Of a stretch of DNA of 64,000 nt, positions 25,454 to 35,466 are shown piece by piece; position 1 is the stretch's first letter, and each line of letters begins with the position of its first letter. The notes beneath the pieces are model-generated. The model had not been told where the DNA came from, searched no databases, and saw only the letters and a program-made list of their open reading frames with translations. Location: contig JAITVS010000346.1 in NCBI GenBank assembly GCA_031285685.1, positions 1-64,000 on the forward strand, in the 5' to 3' direction. Source of the DNA: Tannerella sp. (lineage in GTDB: Bacteria; Bacteroidota; Bacteroidia; Bacteroidales; Tannerellaceae). The position numbers and the translations under genes are program-made.

Positions 25454-26911
25454 ATGAGATTATCCGAATTAATAAATATAGCAGGAATCGCAGAGATACC
25501 GGAAGGGTATGATCCGGAGATTACCGGGGTACAATCCGACTCACGGCAGGTGGAAAAAGGTTCTCTTTTTGTTGCGGTAAAGGGTTCGACGGTAGACGGT
25601 CATGATTATATCAAAAAGGCTGTTGAGAAGGGAGCTGTCGCTGTGATATGTGAGCATTATGCTGATACGGATCTTAAGGATGTTGTTGTCATTACGGTTT
25701 CCGATTCGGCAGACGCTTTAGGACATCTGGCATCGGCCTGGTATGGAGAACCGTCCCGGCAGATGACGGTTGTCGGGGTAACGGGAACAAACGGAAAAAC
25801 AACCATTGCCACATTGTTGTATAATTTGTTCCGGAAACTGGGTTATAAAGCCGGATTATTGTCAACCGTATGTAATTATATTGATGATGAAGCAGTGCCA
25901 ACTGATCATACAACTCCGGATCCTCTTACAATACATGGTCTTATGGCAAAGATGGTAGACGCCGGATGTGAATATGTTTTTATGGAAGTAAGCTCGCATG
26001 CAGTTGATCAAAAACGTATAAGCGGCATTGATTTTAACGGCGGAATTTTTACAAATTTGACACGTGATCATTTGGATTATCATAAAACCGTGGATAACTA
26101 CCTGAAAGCAAAGAAGAAATTCTTTGATGATCTTCCGGCGTCGGCGTTTGCTCTGACCAATGCGGATGATAAATCCGGGATGGTCATGTTGCAAAATACG
26201 TCTGCGCGTAAGCTGACTTATTCACTCAGAACGATGGCCGATTTTAAAGGTAAGATCATTGAATCGCATTTTGAGGGGACGGAGATTGATATAAACGGGC
26301 ATGACGTATATACTCATTTTGTGGGTCGTTTCAATGCCTATAATTTACTGGCGATTTATGGTGCGGCGGTTGCTCTTGAGGAAGAACCGGAAGATATTCT
26401 GATAGCACTGAGTACACTTCACTCTGTGTCGGGAAGATTTGAAACGATACATTCGTCGCAGGGTATTACGGCAATTGTAGATTACGCGCATACGCCCGAT
26501 GCGCTGGAAAATGTTCTCAACGGGATCCATGAAGTACTGGAAGGCAGCAGACGGGTTATAACGGTTGTCGGAGCCGGTGGGAACCGTGATAAGGGAAAAC
26601 GTCCTTTGATGGCCAAAGAGGCTGTCCGTCAGAGTGATCAACTGATCCTCACATCCGATAACCCACGTTTTGAAGAACCGGATGAGATCATCCGTGACAT
26701 GTTTGCCGGACTTAATGCAAGCGACAAGGAACGTACGCTATGTATCGCAGACCGGAAACAGGCTATTAAGACAGCTGCCGCTCTGGCAAAAAAAGGTGAC
26801 GTAATATTGATTGCCGGTAAGGGACATGAAGATTATCAGGAAATTAAGGGAGTTAAGCATCATTTTGATGATAAAGAAATAATACGTGAAATTTTTAAAA
26901 TAGAGAACTGA
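25454..26911 (+). CDS. murE: UDP-MurNAc-tripeptide synthetase MurE (meso-DAP-adding)
   Basis: A 485-residue Mur ligase. The ATP loop is VTGTNGKTT, the central domain shows [11 protein letters not shown], and the C-terminal domain has DNPR at residues 402-405, the motif that selects meso-diaminopimelate rather than lysine. It adds the third residue to UDP-MurNAc-L-Ala-D-Glu in the cytoplasm. The gene is 22 nt after ftsI and 7 nt before mraY. Confidence 0.95.
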   Translation: MRLSELINIAGIAEIPEGYDPEITGVQSDSRQVEKGSLFVAVKGSTVDGHDYIKKAVEKGAVAVICEHYADTDLKDVVVITVSDSADALGHLASAWYGEPSRQMTVVGVTGTNGKTTIATLLYNLFRKLGYKAGLLSTVCNYIDDEAVPTDHTTPDPLTIHGLMAKMVDAGCEYVFMEVSSHAVDQKRISGIDFNGGIFTNLTRDHLDYHKTVDNYLKAKKKFFDDLPASAFALTNADDKSGMVMLQNTSARKLTYSLRTMADFKGKIIESHFEGTEIDINGHDVYTHFVGRFNAYNLLAIYGAAVALEEEPEDILIALSTLHSVSGRFETIHSSQGITAIVDYAHTPDALENVLNGIHEVLEGSRRVITVVGAGGNRDKGKRPLMAKEAVRQSDQLILTSDNPRFEEPDEIIRDMFAGLNASDKERTLCIADRKQAIKTAAALAKKGDVILIAGKGHEDYQEIKGVKHHFDDKEIIREIFKIEN

Positions 26912-26918
26912 AAAAGTT

Positions 26919-28181
26919 ATGTTGTACGACCTGTTTGCTTATTTGGATCAGATTGATTTTCCGGGAGCCGGTGTGTTTAAATATATATCGTTCCGTTCGG
27001 GAATGGCTATTGTATTCGCTTTGTTTCTTTCGACCACAATCGGCCGGCGAATAATCAATAAATTGCAGTTGATGCAGATTGGCGAAACGGTGCGGAACCT
27101 TGGACTTGAAGGACAGATGAGTAAGAAAGGCACCCCAACCATGGGAGGTATTATTATCATTATCGCCATATTGATTCCGGTATTGCTTTTTACCCGCCTC
27201 AATAATATCTATATTATACTGATGCTCATCACGACTGTCTGGTTGGGTGCATTAGGGTTTGCGGATGATTATATAAAAGTTTTTAAAAAGGATAAGGAAG
27301 GTCTACGTGGAAAATTTAAAATAGTGGCCCAGGTTGGTCTCGGACTGATTGTCGGGATGACATTATACCTTAGTCCGGAAGCTGTTATTCGAGAGAATAT
27401 AGAAGTGATGAATCATGAGAATATTATTGAGGAAGTACGGATCCATCCTTCGGAAACAAAGTCTACAAAGACAACCATCCCCTTTTTTAAGAGTAATAAT
27501 TTTGATTATGCATGGCTGGCTTCATGGGCCGGTGAATGGAAGCAGGAGGTAACCTGGTTGTTTTTCGTATTAATGGTGATATTTGTTGTTACGGCAGTAT
27601 CGAACGGAGCAAACCTTACGGACGGGCTCGATGGTCTGGCGGCAGGAAGTTCGGCAATCATGGGAGTAGCCTTGGGAATACTCGCTTACATGTCGTCGCA
27701 TATAGAATTTGCTTCGTTTCTTAATATTATGTTTTTACCGGGAGCAGAGGAACTGGTTGTTTTTGCCGCCGCATTTATTGGTGCGACCATCGGTTTTTTA
27801 TGGTATAATTCATTTCCGGCCCAAGTGTTTATGGGTGATACGGGTAGTCTTACCCTGGGAGGAATTATTGCTGTATTTGCAATTATCATCCGGAAAGAAC
27901 TTCTTATACCGATATTATGCGGCGTGTTTCTGGTAGAAAGTCTTTCTGTCATGCTGCAGGTGGCTTATTTTAAGTACACCAGGAAAAAATATGGTGAAGG
28001 GCGGCGTATTTTTAAGATGACTCCTCTGCATCATCATTTTCAGAAACCGGGAAACGCAGGCATACAGGCATTAATACAACGCCCGTATAATGTGGTGCCT
28101 GAGTCTAAGCTTGTGGTGCGATTCTGGCTGATAGGAATTATCCTTGCCGTAATCACTATTGTTACATTAAAAGTGAGATAG
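26919..28181 (+). CDS. mraY: Phospho-MurNAc-pentapeptide transferase MraY
   Basis: A 420-residue polytopic enzyme making lipid I at the inner membrane. Signature segments are [21 protein letters not shown] (DDxxK), [24 protein letters not shown] and the PLHHHF loop. It is somewhat longer than the 360-residue enterobacterial enzyme because of an insertion of about 50 residues around 150-210, which is usual in Bacteroidota. Its stop abuts the murD start. Confidence 0.95.
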   Translation: MLYDLFAYLDQIDFPGAGVFKYISFRSGMAIVFALFLSTTIGRRIINKLQLMQIGETVRNLGLEGQMSKKGTPTMGGIIIIIAILIPVLLFTRLNNIYIILMLITTVWLGALGFADDYIKVFKKDKEGLRGKFKIVAQVGLGLIVGMTLYLSPEAVIRENIEVMNHENIIEEVRIHPSETKSTKTTIPFFKSNNFDYAWLASWAGEWKQEVTWLFFVLMVIFVVTAVSNGANLTDGLDGLAAGSSAIMGVALGILAYMSSHIEFASFLNIMFLPGAEELVVFAAAFIGATIGFLWYNSFPAQVFMGDTGSLTLGGIIAVFAIIIRKELLIPILCGVFLVESLSVMLQVAYFKYTRKKYGEGRRIFKMTPLHHHFQKPGNAGIQALIQRPYNVVPESKLVVRFWLIGIILAVITIVTLKVR

Positions 28182-28183
28182 TG

Positions 28184-29521
28184 ATGGACAAGAGAATTGT
28201 TATATTAGGTGCGGGCGAGAGTGGCGTCGGAGCTGCGGTATTAGCACAAAAAGAGGGCTTTGAGGTCTTTGTGTCCGATTTTTCATCCATCAAGCCTGAA
28301 TATAAAAAGGTGCTTGATGACCATGCGATAGAATGGGAGGAAAGGCAACATACGGAAGAAAAGATACTGAATGCCGGTGAAGTCATAAAAAGCCCCGGTA
28401 TACCGGATAAAGCTCCTGTTATTCAGCAAATAATAGAAAAAAATATACCTGTTATTTCAGAGATTGAATTTGCGGGACGTTATACTGATTCGAAGATGAT
28501 CTGTATCACAGGAAGCAATGGTAAGACCACGACGACCATGCTTACTTATCATATATTCAAAGAGGCTGGCCTTGATGTAGGTTTGGCCGGTAATGTGGGC
28601 AATAGCCTTGCTTTACAGGTCGCCGAAAGTCCTCATGAATACTATATCATCGAGTTGAGTAGCTTTCAGTTGGACAATATGTACGAATTTAAAGCGGATG
28701 TGGCGATATTGCTTAATATTACGCCTGACCACCTGGATCGTTATCATTATAACTTTCAGGAATATGTCGATTCTAAATTTCGTATTATTCAAAATCAGAC
28801 GGCAGATGATGTGTTTATTTTTTGGAATGATGATCCGGTGATAAGAGGAGGTATTGAAAAATTCAAACCGCAGGCGACTTTATATCCGTTTTCGGAAAAT
28901 CATGGGCCGGGAGTAAAAGGCTATGTGGAGAACGGAAAGATTATATTGGAAACATTAAAAGATACATATACAATGGACAGAGATTTATTATCCCTGCAAG
29001 GGACGCACAATTTGTATAACTCGCTGGCATCAGGTATAGCAGCCAAAGTGACAGATATACGTGATGAAAAAATTCGTGCGTCGCTGAGTGATTTTTGTGG
29101 TGTTGAACATCGTCTGGAAATGGTGGCACGCGTCCGTGGTGTCGATTATATTAACGATTCGAAGGCCACCAATGTCAATTCTTGTTGGTATGCACTGCAA
29201 AGTGTGAATACACCGCTTATACTGATTCTGGGAGGTACGGATAAAGGGAACGACTATTCCGAAATAGAACAACTTGTCGGGAAGAAAGTTCATTCGTTGA
29301 TTTTTCTTGGAGTTGATAACAGTAAATTACATGCGTTCTTTGATGGTAAAGTATCGCAGATAGAAGATGCGCATTCAATGGAAGAGGCTGTAAGCAAGGC
29401 CTACCGTCTGGCCCGGAAGGGTGATACGGTATTGCTTTCACCTTGTTGTGCCAGTTTTGACCTTTTTAAAAGCTATGAAGACCGTGGTGAGCAATTTAAG
29501 AATTGTGTTCGTAATTTGTAG
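28184..29521 (+). CDS. murD: UDP-MurNAc-L-alanine:D-glutamate ligase MurD
   Basis: A 445-residue Mur ligase starting at ATG 28184 (MDKRIVILGAGESG), two bases after the mraY stop; an overlapping GTG at 28181 is less likely. The N-terminal Rossmann fold binds the UDP-sugar, ITGSNGKTTTTML is the ATP loop, NITPDHLDRY and GVEHRLEMV are in the central domain, and INDSKATN starts the C-terminal domain. Cytoplasmic; adds D-Glu before MurE. Confidence 0.95.
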   Translation: MDKRIVILGAGESGVGAAVLAQKEGFEVFVSDFSSIKPEYKKVLDDHAIEWEERQHTEEKILNAGEVIKSPGIPDKAPVIQQIIEKNIPVISEIEFAGRYTDSKMICITGSNGKTTTTMLTYHIFKEAGLDVGLAGNVGNSLALQVAESPHEYYIIELSSFQLDNMYEFKADVAILLNITPDHLDRYHYNFQEYVDSKFRIIQNQTADDVFIFWNDDPVIRGGIEKFKPQATLYPFSENHGPGVKGYVENGKIILETLKDTYTMDRDLLSLQGTHNLYNSLASGIAAKVTDIRDEKIRASLSDFCGVEHRLEMVARVRGVDYINDSKATNVNSCWYALQSVNTPLILILGGTDKGNDYSEIEQLVGKKVHSLIFLGVDNSKLHAFFDGKVSQIEDAHSMEEAVSKAYRLARKGDTVLLSPCCASFDLFKSYEDRGEQFKNCVRNL

Positions 29522-29529
29522 AAACAGAT

Positions 29530-30831
29530 ATGGGATTAGTCAATAAATTATTCAGGGGAGACCGTTCGGTATGGATCATATTTATGTTCCTGTGCCTTGT
29601 GTCACTGGTGGAAGTTTACAGTGCGACAAGTACGCTGGCCTATAAGAATACCCATTTCTGGACTCCTATTGCCAGACATGCGTCTTTCCTCCTTATCGGT
29701 TTTGCCGCAGTCATCCTGTTGCATAATATCCCGAGTAAATATTATTCCGTAGCGATTATACTTCTTCCGGTTTCAATGGTGATGCTTCTTCTTACGCCGT
29801 TTATCGGTGTAAGCGCCAACGATGCTCATCGTTGGCTGTCATTTATGGGAATCCAGTTTCAACCGTCGGAGTTTGCTAAACTTGCATGTATTGTTTTTGT
29901 TGCCTTTATGTTGAGTAAACAGGAACGTTTTACGCCTGATAAAACATTCTGGATCGTGTTTATTGTTGTCGGAATCACCTGTCTTCTTATTTTTCCCGAG
30001 AACTTTTCCACAGCATTTCTTTTGTTTACAGTCTGTTTCCTGATGATGTATGTCGGCCAGGCGCCCTGGAAAAAGATGACACTATTGCTGGCCGGTTTAG
30101 TTCTGTTGGGGGGGCTTACGTTTGCGTCGTTTCGTTTGATGCCGGATGATTTTGCGAAAAATCATTTGCCGGGACGTTTTCTGACGTGGAAAGGACGTAT
30201 TGATGATTTCGGCAAGGATAAAGGTGAAAATAAGTATGTAATAAATGATGATAATTTTCAGGTGAATCATGCTAAAATAGCCATTGCCCGTGGAGGTTTG
30301 CTGGGGAAACTGCCGGGACGAAGCGTACAACGGGACTTTTTGCCTCAGGCATATTCCGATTTTATCTATGCCATTATTATCGAAGAAATGGGGCTTATTA
30401 TAGGAGGTATCGGTGTCATGATGCTGTATGTCTTTCTGATGTTCCGGGTGGCCATTATTGCGCGACGATGTGAAAAATTGTTTCCTAAATATCTGGCGTT
30501 AGGCTGCGGTCTTTTAATTGTTATACAGGCTTTTATAAATATGTCCGTGGCAGTGAATCTGATACCTGTAACCGGGCAGCCGCTACCGTTAATAAGCCGT
30601 GGTGGAACATCGACCATGCTTACCTGTTTTTATTTCGGTATTATTCTCAGTGTCAGTCGTTTTGGTGCCGGAATGGGAGAAGGGGTAGATGTTGAGGAAG
30701 CAGAAGATGCGAAAAGTGAAGTGACTGATACTGTTATTATTGAAGGTGATCTGCCTGATGAGTTTATCACAGAAGTTTCAATTGTTGAGGAATCAGGGGA
30801 ATCTTTTAAAAACAAAGATAATCTTTCGTGA
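29530..30831 (+). CDS. ftsW: SEDS peptidoglycan glycosyltransferase FtsW
   Basis: A 433-residue protein with about ten membrane helices. Family motifs include HRWLSFMGIQFQPSEFAKLA, SDFIYAIIIEEMG and the C-terminal PLPLISRGGTSTM. It polymerises lipid II at the septum with FtsI. The C-terminal 60 residues after the last helix form an acidic tail (VDVEEAEDAKSEVTDT), common in the phylum. Located 8 nt after murD. Confidence 0.94.
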   Translation: MGLVNKLFRGDRSVWIIFMFLCLVSLVEVYSATSTLAYKNTHFWTPIARHASFLLIGFAAVILLHNIPSKYYSVAIILLPVSMVMLLLTPFIGVSANDAHRWLSFMGIQFQPSEFAKLACIVFVAFMLSKQERFTPDKTFWIVFIVVGITCLLIFPENFSTAFLLFTVCFLMMYVGQAPWKKMTLLLAGLVLLGGLTFASFRLMPDDFAKNHLPGRFLTWKGRIDDFGKDKGENKYVINDDNFQVNHAKIAIARGGLLGKLPGRSVQRDFLPQAYSDFIYAIIIEEMGLIIGGIGVMMLYVFLMFRVAIIARRCEKLFPKYLALGCGLLIVIQAFINMSVAVNLIPVTGQPLPLISRGGTSTMLTCFYFGIILSVSRFGAGMGEGVDVEEAEDAKSEVTDTVIIEGDLPDEFITEVSIVEESGESFKNKDNLS

Positions 30832-30872
30832 TACCTGGATATAAGAATAAATAAGCGGGAAAGGGAGTTTGA

Positions 30873-31976
30873 ATGAGTAATTATAAAGTCATAATAAGCG
30901 GAGGCGGAACAGGGGGGCATATATTTCCCGCTGTGTCGATTGCGAATGAGATTCGTCATCGTTTTCCGGATGCGGAAATTCTGTTTATCGGTGCGGAAGA
31001 CCGTATGGAGATGGAGCGTGTCCCGGCAGCCGGCTATAAAATTATAGGTCTGCCGGTGAGTGGATTTAACCGGGCAAGTAAGTTGAAAAATTTCAATGTG
31101 CTGGTGAGATTGATGAAAAGTCTCCGGATGGCAAAGAAAGTAATCCGTGATTTTAAGCCTGATATAGCTATCGGTGTAGGGGGCTATGCAAGTGGCCCGA
31201 CACTATGGATGGCTTCTTCACTTCAAATTCCGGTTTTGATTCAGGAGCAGAATTCGTATGCGGGAGTGACAAATAAATTGCTTGGCAAGCGTGCTTCCAG
31301 AGTCTGTGTGGCGTATCGCGGCATGGGTAAATTTTTTCCGGAAGATCGGATTGTGATGACAGGAAATCCTGTACGTAAAGATTTGGAAAATATACGCGAA
31401 AAGGATCTGGAAGCCCTTCATTATTTCGGACTGGAGGCTGATAAGCCCATTTTGCTGATTCTTGGGGGAAGTCTTGGTGCGCGTACGATCAATCAGGGTG
31501 TCCGGAAAGGATTGGATTTGTTGATTGAAGCTGGAATTCAGGTTATATGGCAGACCGGTCGCTATTATTATGATTCGATACGGGAAGAATTGAAGGATTT
31601 GGATTATAAAGGGTTATGGTTTTCTGATTTTATATCCCGTATGGATTATGCTTATGCGGTAGCCGATCTGGTTGTGTCTCGTGCGGGAGCGGGAACCATT
31701 TCGGAACTTTGCATTTTAAAGAAAGCTGTTATTCTGGTTCCTTCACCGAATGTTTCAGAAGATCATCAGACTAAAAATGCACGTGCTTTATCTGACAATA
31801 ATGCTGCTGTCCTGATACCTGACCACGTAGCCGGAGAACAGCTTATCCCCGCTGCAATCGAATTGCTGGGTGATAAAGAAAAGCTACAACATTTAAGTGA
31901 ACATATCGCTCTTTTCGCTCAATATAACAGCTCGGAACGAATTGTAGACGAAGTGATTAAGGTAATTGAGAAATGA
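30873..31976 (+). CDS. murG: Lipid II synthase MurG
   Basis: A 367-residue GT28 glycosyltransferase. SGGGTGGHIFPA is the N-terminal loop, QEQNSYAGVTNKLL and ILGGSLGARTIN are diagnostic, and SRAGAGTISEL with PNVSEDHQTKNA binds UDP-GlcNAc. It acts at the cytoplasmic face of the membrane. Its stop overlaps the murC start (ATGA). Confidence 0.95.
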   Translation: MSNYKVIISGGGTGGHIFPAVSIANEIRHRFPDAEILFIGAEDRMEMERVPAAGYKIIGLPVSGFNRASKLKNFNVLVRLMKSLRMAKKVIRDFKPDIAIGVGGYASGPTLWMASSLQIPVLIQEQNSYAGVTNKLLGKRASRVCVAYRGMGKFFPEDRIVMTGNPVRKDLENIREKDLEALHYFGLEADKPILLILGGSLGARTINQGVRKGLDLLIEAGIQVIWQTGRYYYDSIREELKDLDYKGLWFSDFISRMDYAYAVADLVVSRAGAGTISELCILKKAVILVPSPNVSEDHQTKNARALSDNNAAVLIPDHVAGEQLIPAAIELLGDKEKLQHLSEHIALFAQYNSSERIVDEVIKVIEK

Positions 31977-33364
31977 CAATGGAATTAAACAACATAAAAT
32001 CAGTCTATTTTATCGGTGCCGGAGGCATCGGCATGAGCGCGCTTATTCGTTATTTTCTTGCGAAAGGACAGAACGTTGCCGGTTATGACCGTACTCCTTC
32101 TGCTTTGACAAACAGATTGGCGGAAGAAGGTGCCGTCATTCATTTTGAAGAGAATGAAGCGCTGATACCGGATCAATTCCGGAATAAAAATGAAACACTG
32201 GTCGTCTATACACCCGCGGTGCCGTCGTCGCATGAGGAACTTGTCTATTTTCAGAACAATGGATTTAAAGTGCTGAAGCGATCTCAGGTTCTGGGGCTTA
32301 TAACGACTTCTTCGCGTGGGTTGTGTGTGGCCGGAACACATGGCAAGACTACCACTTCTTCGATGGTGGCTCATATTCTCAAGCAGTCAACAGTAGATTG
32401 CAATGCGTTTCTTGGTGGAATATTGAAAGGTTATGACAGTAATCTGATGCTTTCCGATCAGAGTGACCTGACTGTTATAGAAGCGGATGAGTACGATCGC
32501 TCCTTTCATTTTCTTACACCGTATATGGCTGTCATTACATCGGCCGATCCCGATCACCTGGATATTTATGGTACTCCGCAGGCATATCGTGAGAGTTTTG
32601 AAAAATTCACATCCCTGATACGTCCCGGAGGAGCTTTGATTATGAAAAAAGGGATTGATGTGACACCTGATTTACAGCCGGATGTGCGATTATATACTTA
32701 TTCGGCAACAGATGAAACAGCCGATTTTCATGCGGAAAATATACGGATAGGAAACGGAGAAGTATTTTTTGACTTTGTATCGCCGGAACTTCATGTTGCT
32801 GATGTGCAATTGGGTGTTCCTATCAAAATAAATATAGAAAATGGAATAGCAGCGATGGCTGTAGCATTACTTAACGGTGTTACTGCGGATGAAATGCGTA
32901 AAGCGATGAAATCTTTTGCCGGAGCACAGCGTCGTTTTGATTTCCAGGTAAAGAATGACCATGTTGTCTATATTGATGATTATGCGCATCATCCTCAGGA
33001 ATTGCGGAGCAGTATACAGTCAGTGAAGGAACTTTTCGAAGGACGTAAGGTAACAGGCGTTTTTCAGCCGCATTTGTATTCCCGTACCCGTGATTTCGCT
33101 GCCGATTTCGCCTTGGCGCTTTCTTTACTTGACAGACTGATCCTCTTAGATATTTATCCTGCACGTGAAGAACCGATACCGGGTGTTTCTTCGGAAATCA
33201 TTTTTGATAAAGTGACTATAAACGATAAAATGCTTTGTAAAAAAGATGAACTGATGAAGATTCTTGAAAAAGAAGACCTTGATGTGCTTGTGACTCTCGG
33301 TGCGGGAGATATTGATCGTTTTGTTGAACCTATACGGAAGATGTTAAATGAAAAATATTTATAA
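31973..33364 (+). CDS. murC: UDP-MurNAc:L-alanine ligase MurC
   Basis: A 463-residue Mur ligase. GAGGIGMSALI is the UDP-MurNAc-binding loop, AGTHGKTTTSSMV the ATP loop, EADEYDRSF and SADPDHLDIYG the central catalytic region, and DDYAHHPQE the C-terminal domain start. The start ATG 31973 overlaps the murG stop by 4 nt; an ATG six bases later is also possible. It starts stem-peptide assembly. Confidence 0.95.
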   Translation: MTMELNNIKSVYFIGAGGIGMSALIRYFLAKGQNVAGYDRTPSALTNRLAEEGAVIHFEENEALIPDQFRNKNETLVVYTPAVPSSHEELVYFQNNGFKVLKRSQVLGLITTSSRGLCVAGTHGKTTTSSMVAHILKQSTVDCNAFLGGILKGYDSNLMLSDQSDLTVIEADEYDRSFHFLTPYMAVITSADPDHLDIYGTPQAYRESFEKFTSLIRPGGALIMKKGIDVTPDLQPDVRLYTYSATDETADFHAENIRIGNGEVFFDFVSPELHVADVQLGVPIKINIENGIAAMAVALLNGVTADEMRKAMKSFAGAQRRFDFQVKNDHVVYIDDYAHHPQELRSSIQSVKELFEGRKVTGVFQPHLYSRTRDFAADFALALSLLDRLILLDIYPAREEPIPGVSSEIIFDKVTINDKMLCKKDELMKILEKEDLDVLVTLGAGDIDRFVEPIRKMLNEKYL

Positions 33365-33367
33365 ATA

Positions 33368-34099
33368 ATGAAGAAGGCTCTGTATATCATCTTTACGACA
33401 TTACTTGTAGTTTATATTGTCGCTTCTGTATTTTTCTTTGCAAACGGAAAACAGGAGGGAGCGTTATGTGAAAAAGTGGAAGTGGTGATTGCAGATAGTT
33501 TGGATAAACATTTTCTGAAGGAAAAAGATATTGTCGCATATCTTAAAAAGGCAAATCTTTATCCCCTGAAAAAAAAGGGTAATGAAATAAATACGCATGA
33601 TATCGAAGATGCTCTTCTGAAGAACGAAATCATAGAAACAGCAGAAGTTATTCAGTCGGTATCGGGTAAAGTAAAGATTGTGATTTCGCAAAAAATGCCT
33701 ATATTGCGGGTGTTTAGTTCCGGAGGGAGCTATTATGTTGATAAATCGGGCCGGACGATGCCTTCGGCATTGGGACAGGCAATTTATGTTCCCGTCGCAA
33801 GCGGAAATATAGAAAAGTCCTTTGCCGTATCCGACTTATACAAATTTGCGTTATTTTTGCAAAACGATGATTTCTGGAATAATCAGATCGCCCAGATTTA
33901 TGTCAGATCGGCAAATGATGTTGAAATTGTTCCCCGTGTGGGAGATCATCGTATCATAATGGGGAGTTTGGATGATTATGAGAAAAAATTGAAACACTTA
34001 CGTTTGTTCTATGAGCAGGTAATACCGAAGATGGGATGGGAAAAGTATAGTGTTATAAATTTGAAGTATAGAAATCAGATTGTATGTACAAAAAAGTAA
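33368..34099 (+). CDS. ftsQ: Cell division protein FtsQ
   Basis: A 243-residue bitopic protein. A single N-terminal helix (YIIFTTLLVVYIVASVFFF) is followed by a POTRA-like region (about 35-110, with EDALLKNEIIETAEV) and a periplasmic beta domain (KMPILRVFSSGGSYYVDKSG...). Weak sequence conservation is normal for FtsQ; position between murC and ftsA supports it. It links FtsL and the FtsWI synthase. Confidence 0.87.
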   Translation: MKKALYIIFTTLLVVYIVASVFFFANGKQEGALCEKVEVVIADSLDKHFLKEKDIVAYLKKANLYPLKKKGNEINTHDIEDALLKNEIIETAEVIQSVSGKVKIVISQKMPILRVFSSGGSYYVDKSGRTMPSALGQAIYVPVASGNIEKSFAVSDLYKFALFLQNDDFWNNQIAQIYVRSANDVEIVPRVGDHRIIMGSLDDYEKKLKHLRLFYEQVIPKMGWEKYSVINLKYRNQIVCTKK

Positions 34100-34111
34100 A
34101 AATACAGAGCC

Positions 34112-35449
34112 ATGACGGATTATATTGTAGCTATTGATTTGGGGACATCTCATATTACGGGGATTGTCGGAGAAAAAAGAACGGACGGGACATTTTCCAT
34201 TATTGCGTGCGAGACTGTAGATCCGGCTTCGTGTATACGCAGGGGTATTATTTATAACCGCGATAATACGGCAACTCATGTCAATGGTCTTTTAAGGAGA
34301 CTCGAAAGTCATCTGAAGGGTAATTTTATAGACAAAGTTTATATCGGTGTGGGTGGACAGTCACTTCATACTGTAGATCATACTGAAGTTAAAGACATTG
34401 CAGACGGAGCGGCCGTAACAAAAGAAGATATAGATGCCCTTAAGGACCAGTGTGGAAAATACAAGCCGGATTTGCTGGATGTTCTTGACGTGGCTCCTGC
34501 TGTTTACTATGTGGACGGTCGTCGCGATACAAACCCTGTCGGCGTACCGTGTAAACGGTTTGAAGCCCGCTATAAACTTGTTGTCGGGCGTTCTTCTATT
34601 CGTCGTGATATTGCAAAAAGTATAAAAGAACTTGCGGGAAAAGAAATCGCCGGTATCATTGTCTCACCGTTGGCTCTGGCGGATGCAATGCTCAGCCGGG
34701 AGGAAAAGGAACTCGGATGTGCTTTGGTTGACTTCGGTGCGGGGGTAACAACGGTATCTGTTTATAAAGACGGAGATTTATTGCACATGTCGGTTATACC
34801 TTTGGGCGGAAATCTGATAACCCGTGATATTGTATCGTTGCAATTGACGGAGGCGGAAGCCGAGAACCTGAAGAAAGAATATGGAAGCGCTGTTCTGCAC
34901 AAAGAGGATGAGGGGGAGACTATTCGCGTAGATATGGAGGGGGCCGACCGTGAAATAGAAGTGAATGACCTGAATGCTATCATTGAAGGGCGTGCAAAGG
35001 AAATCGTTGAAAATGTATATGCCCGTATCAGTGAAGTAACGGAACTTAAATCATTAGGTTCGGGAATCGTTCTGGCGGGATGTGCAGCGGAATTGAAGGA
35101 TTTGCCTGAGCTTATAAAAGAGAAATCTAAAGTAAAAGTACGTCCTTCCGCTATACGGGGAGGATTGGTGCAAGGCTCCGGCGATATGCTGGGAAATCCT
35201 TTGTATATGCTTGTCATAAGCCTGATGTTGAAGGGAACGGAGCCATGTGTCTCCCGTCCTTTTACCGAGCATGGTAATGATACGACATCGACAGGACCGG
35301 AAACCGATTTGTCAGGGGCAGATAATGCCGGAACTCAGGAGACGGGAGATATGGGAAGTCGAGGAGTACTGGGCGGATCGGATAGTGTTAAACGTCCTAA
35401 AGGAAAAGGGTTTAAGGAAAAAATAAGAGATTTATTTGGTGAAGATTAA
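34112..35449 (+). CDS. ftsA: Cell division actin homologue FtsA
   Basis: A 445-residue actin-fold ATPase. VAIDLGTSHITGIVG is the phosphate-1 loop, ALVDFGAGVTTVSVY phosphate-2, and GSGIVLAGCAAELKDL the adenosine motif. The long C-terminal extension ends KGFKEKIRDLFGED, an amphipathic helix for membrane attachment. It tethers FtsZ to the membrane; the ftsZ gene follows after 17 nt. Confidence 0.94.
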   Translation: MTDYIVAIDLGTSHITGIVGEKRTDGTFSIIACETVDPASCIRRGIIYNRDNTATHVNGLLRRLESHLKGNFIDKVYIGVGGQSLHTVDHTEVKDIADGAAVTKEDIDALKDQCGKYKPDLLDVLDVAPAVYYVDGRRDTNPVGVPCKRFEARYKLVVGRSSIRRDIAKSIKELAGKEIAGIIVSPLALADAMLSREEKELGCALVDFGAGVTTVSVYKDGDLLHMSVIPLGGNLITRDIVSLQLTEAEAENLKKEYGSAVLHKEDEGETIRVDMEGADREIEVNDLNAIIEGRAKEIVENVYARISEVTELKSLGSGIVLAGCAAELKDLPELIKEKSKVKVRPSAIRGGLVQGSGDMLGNPLYMLVISLMLKGTEPCVSRPFTEHGNDTTSTGPETDLSGADNAGTQETGDMGSRGVLGGSDSVKRPKGKGFKEKIRDLFGED

Positions 35450-35466
35450 TAGAAAAAACGAACGAT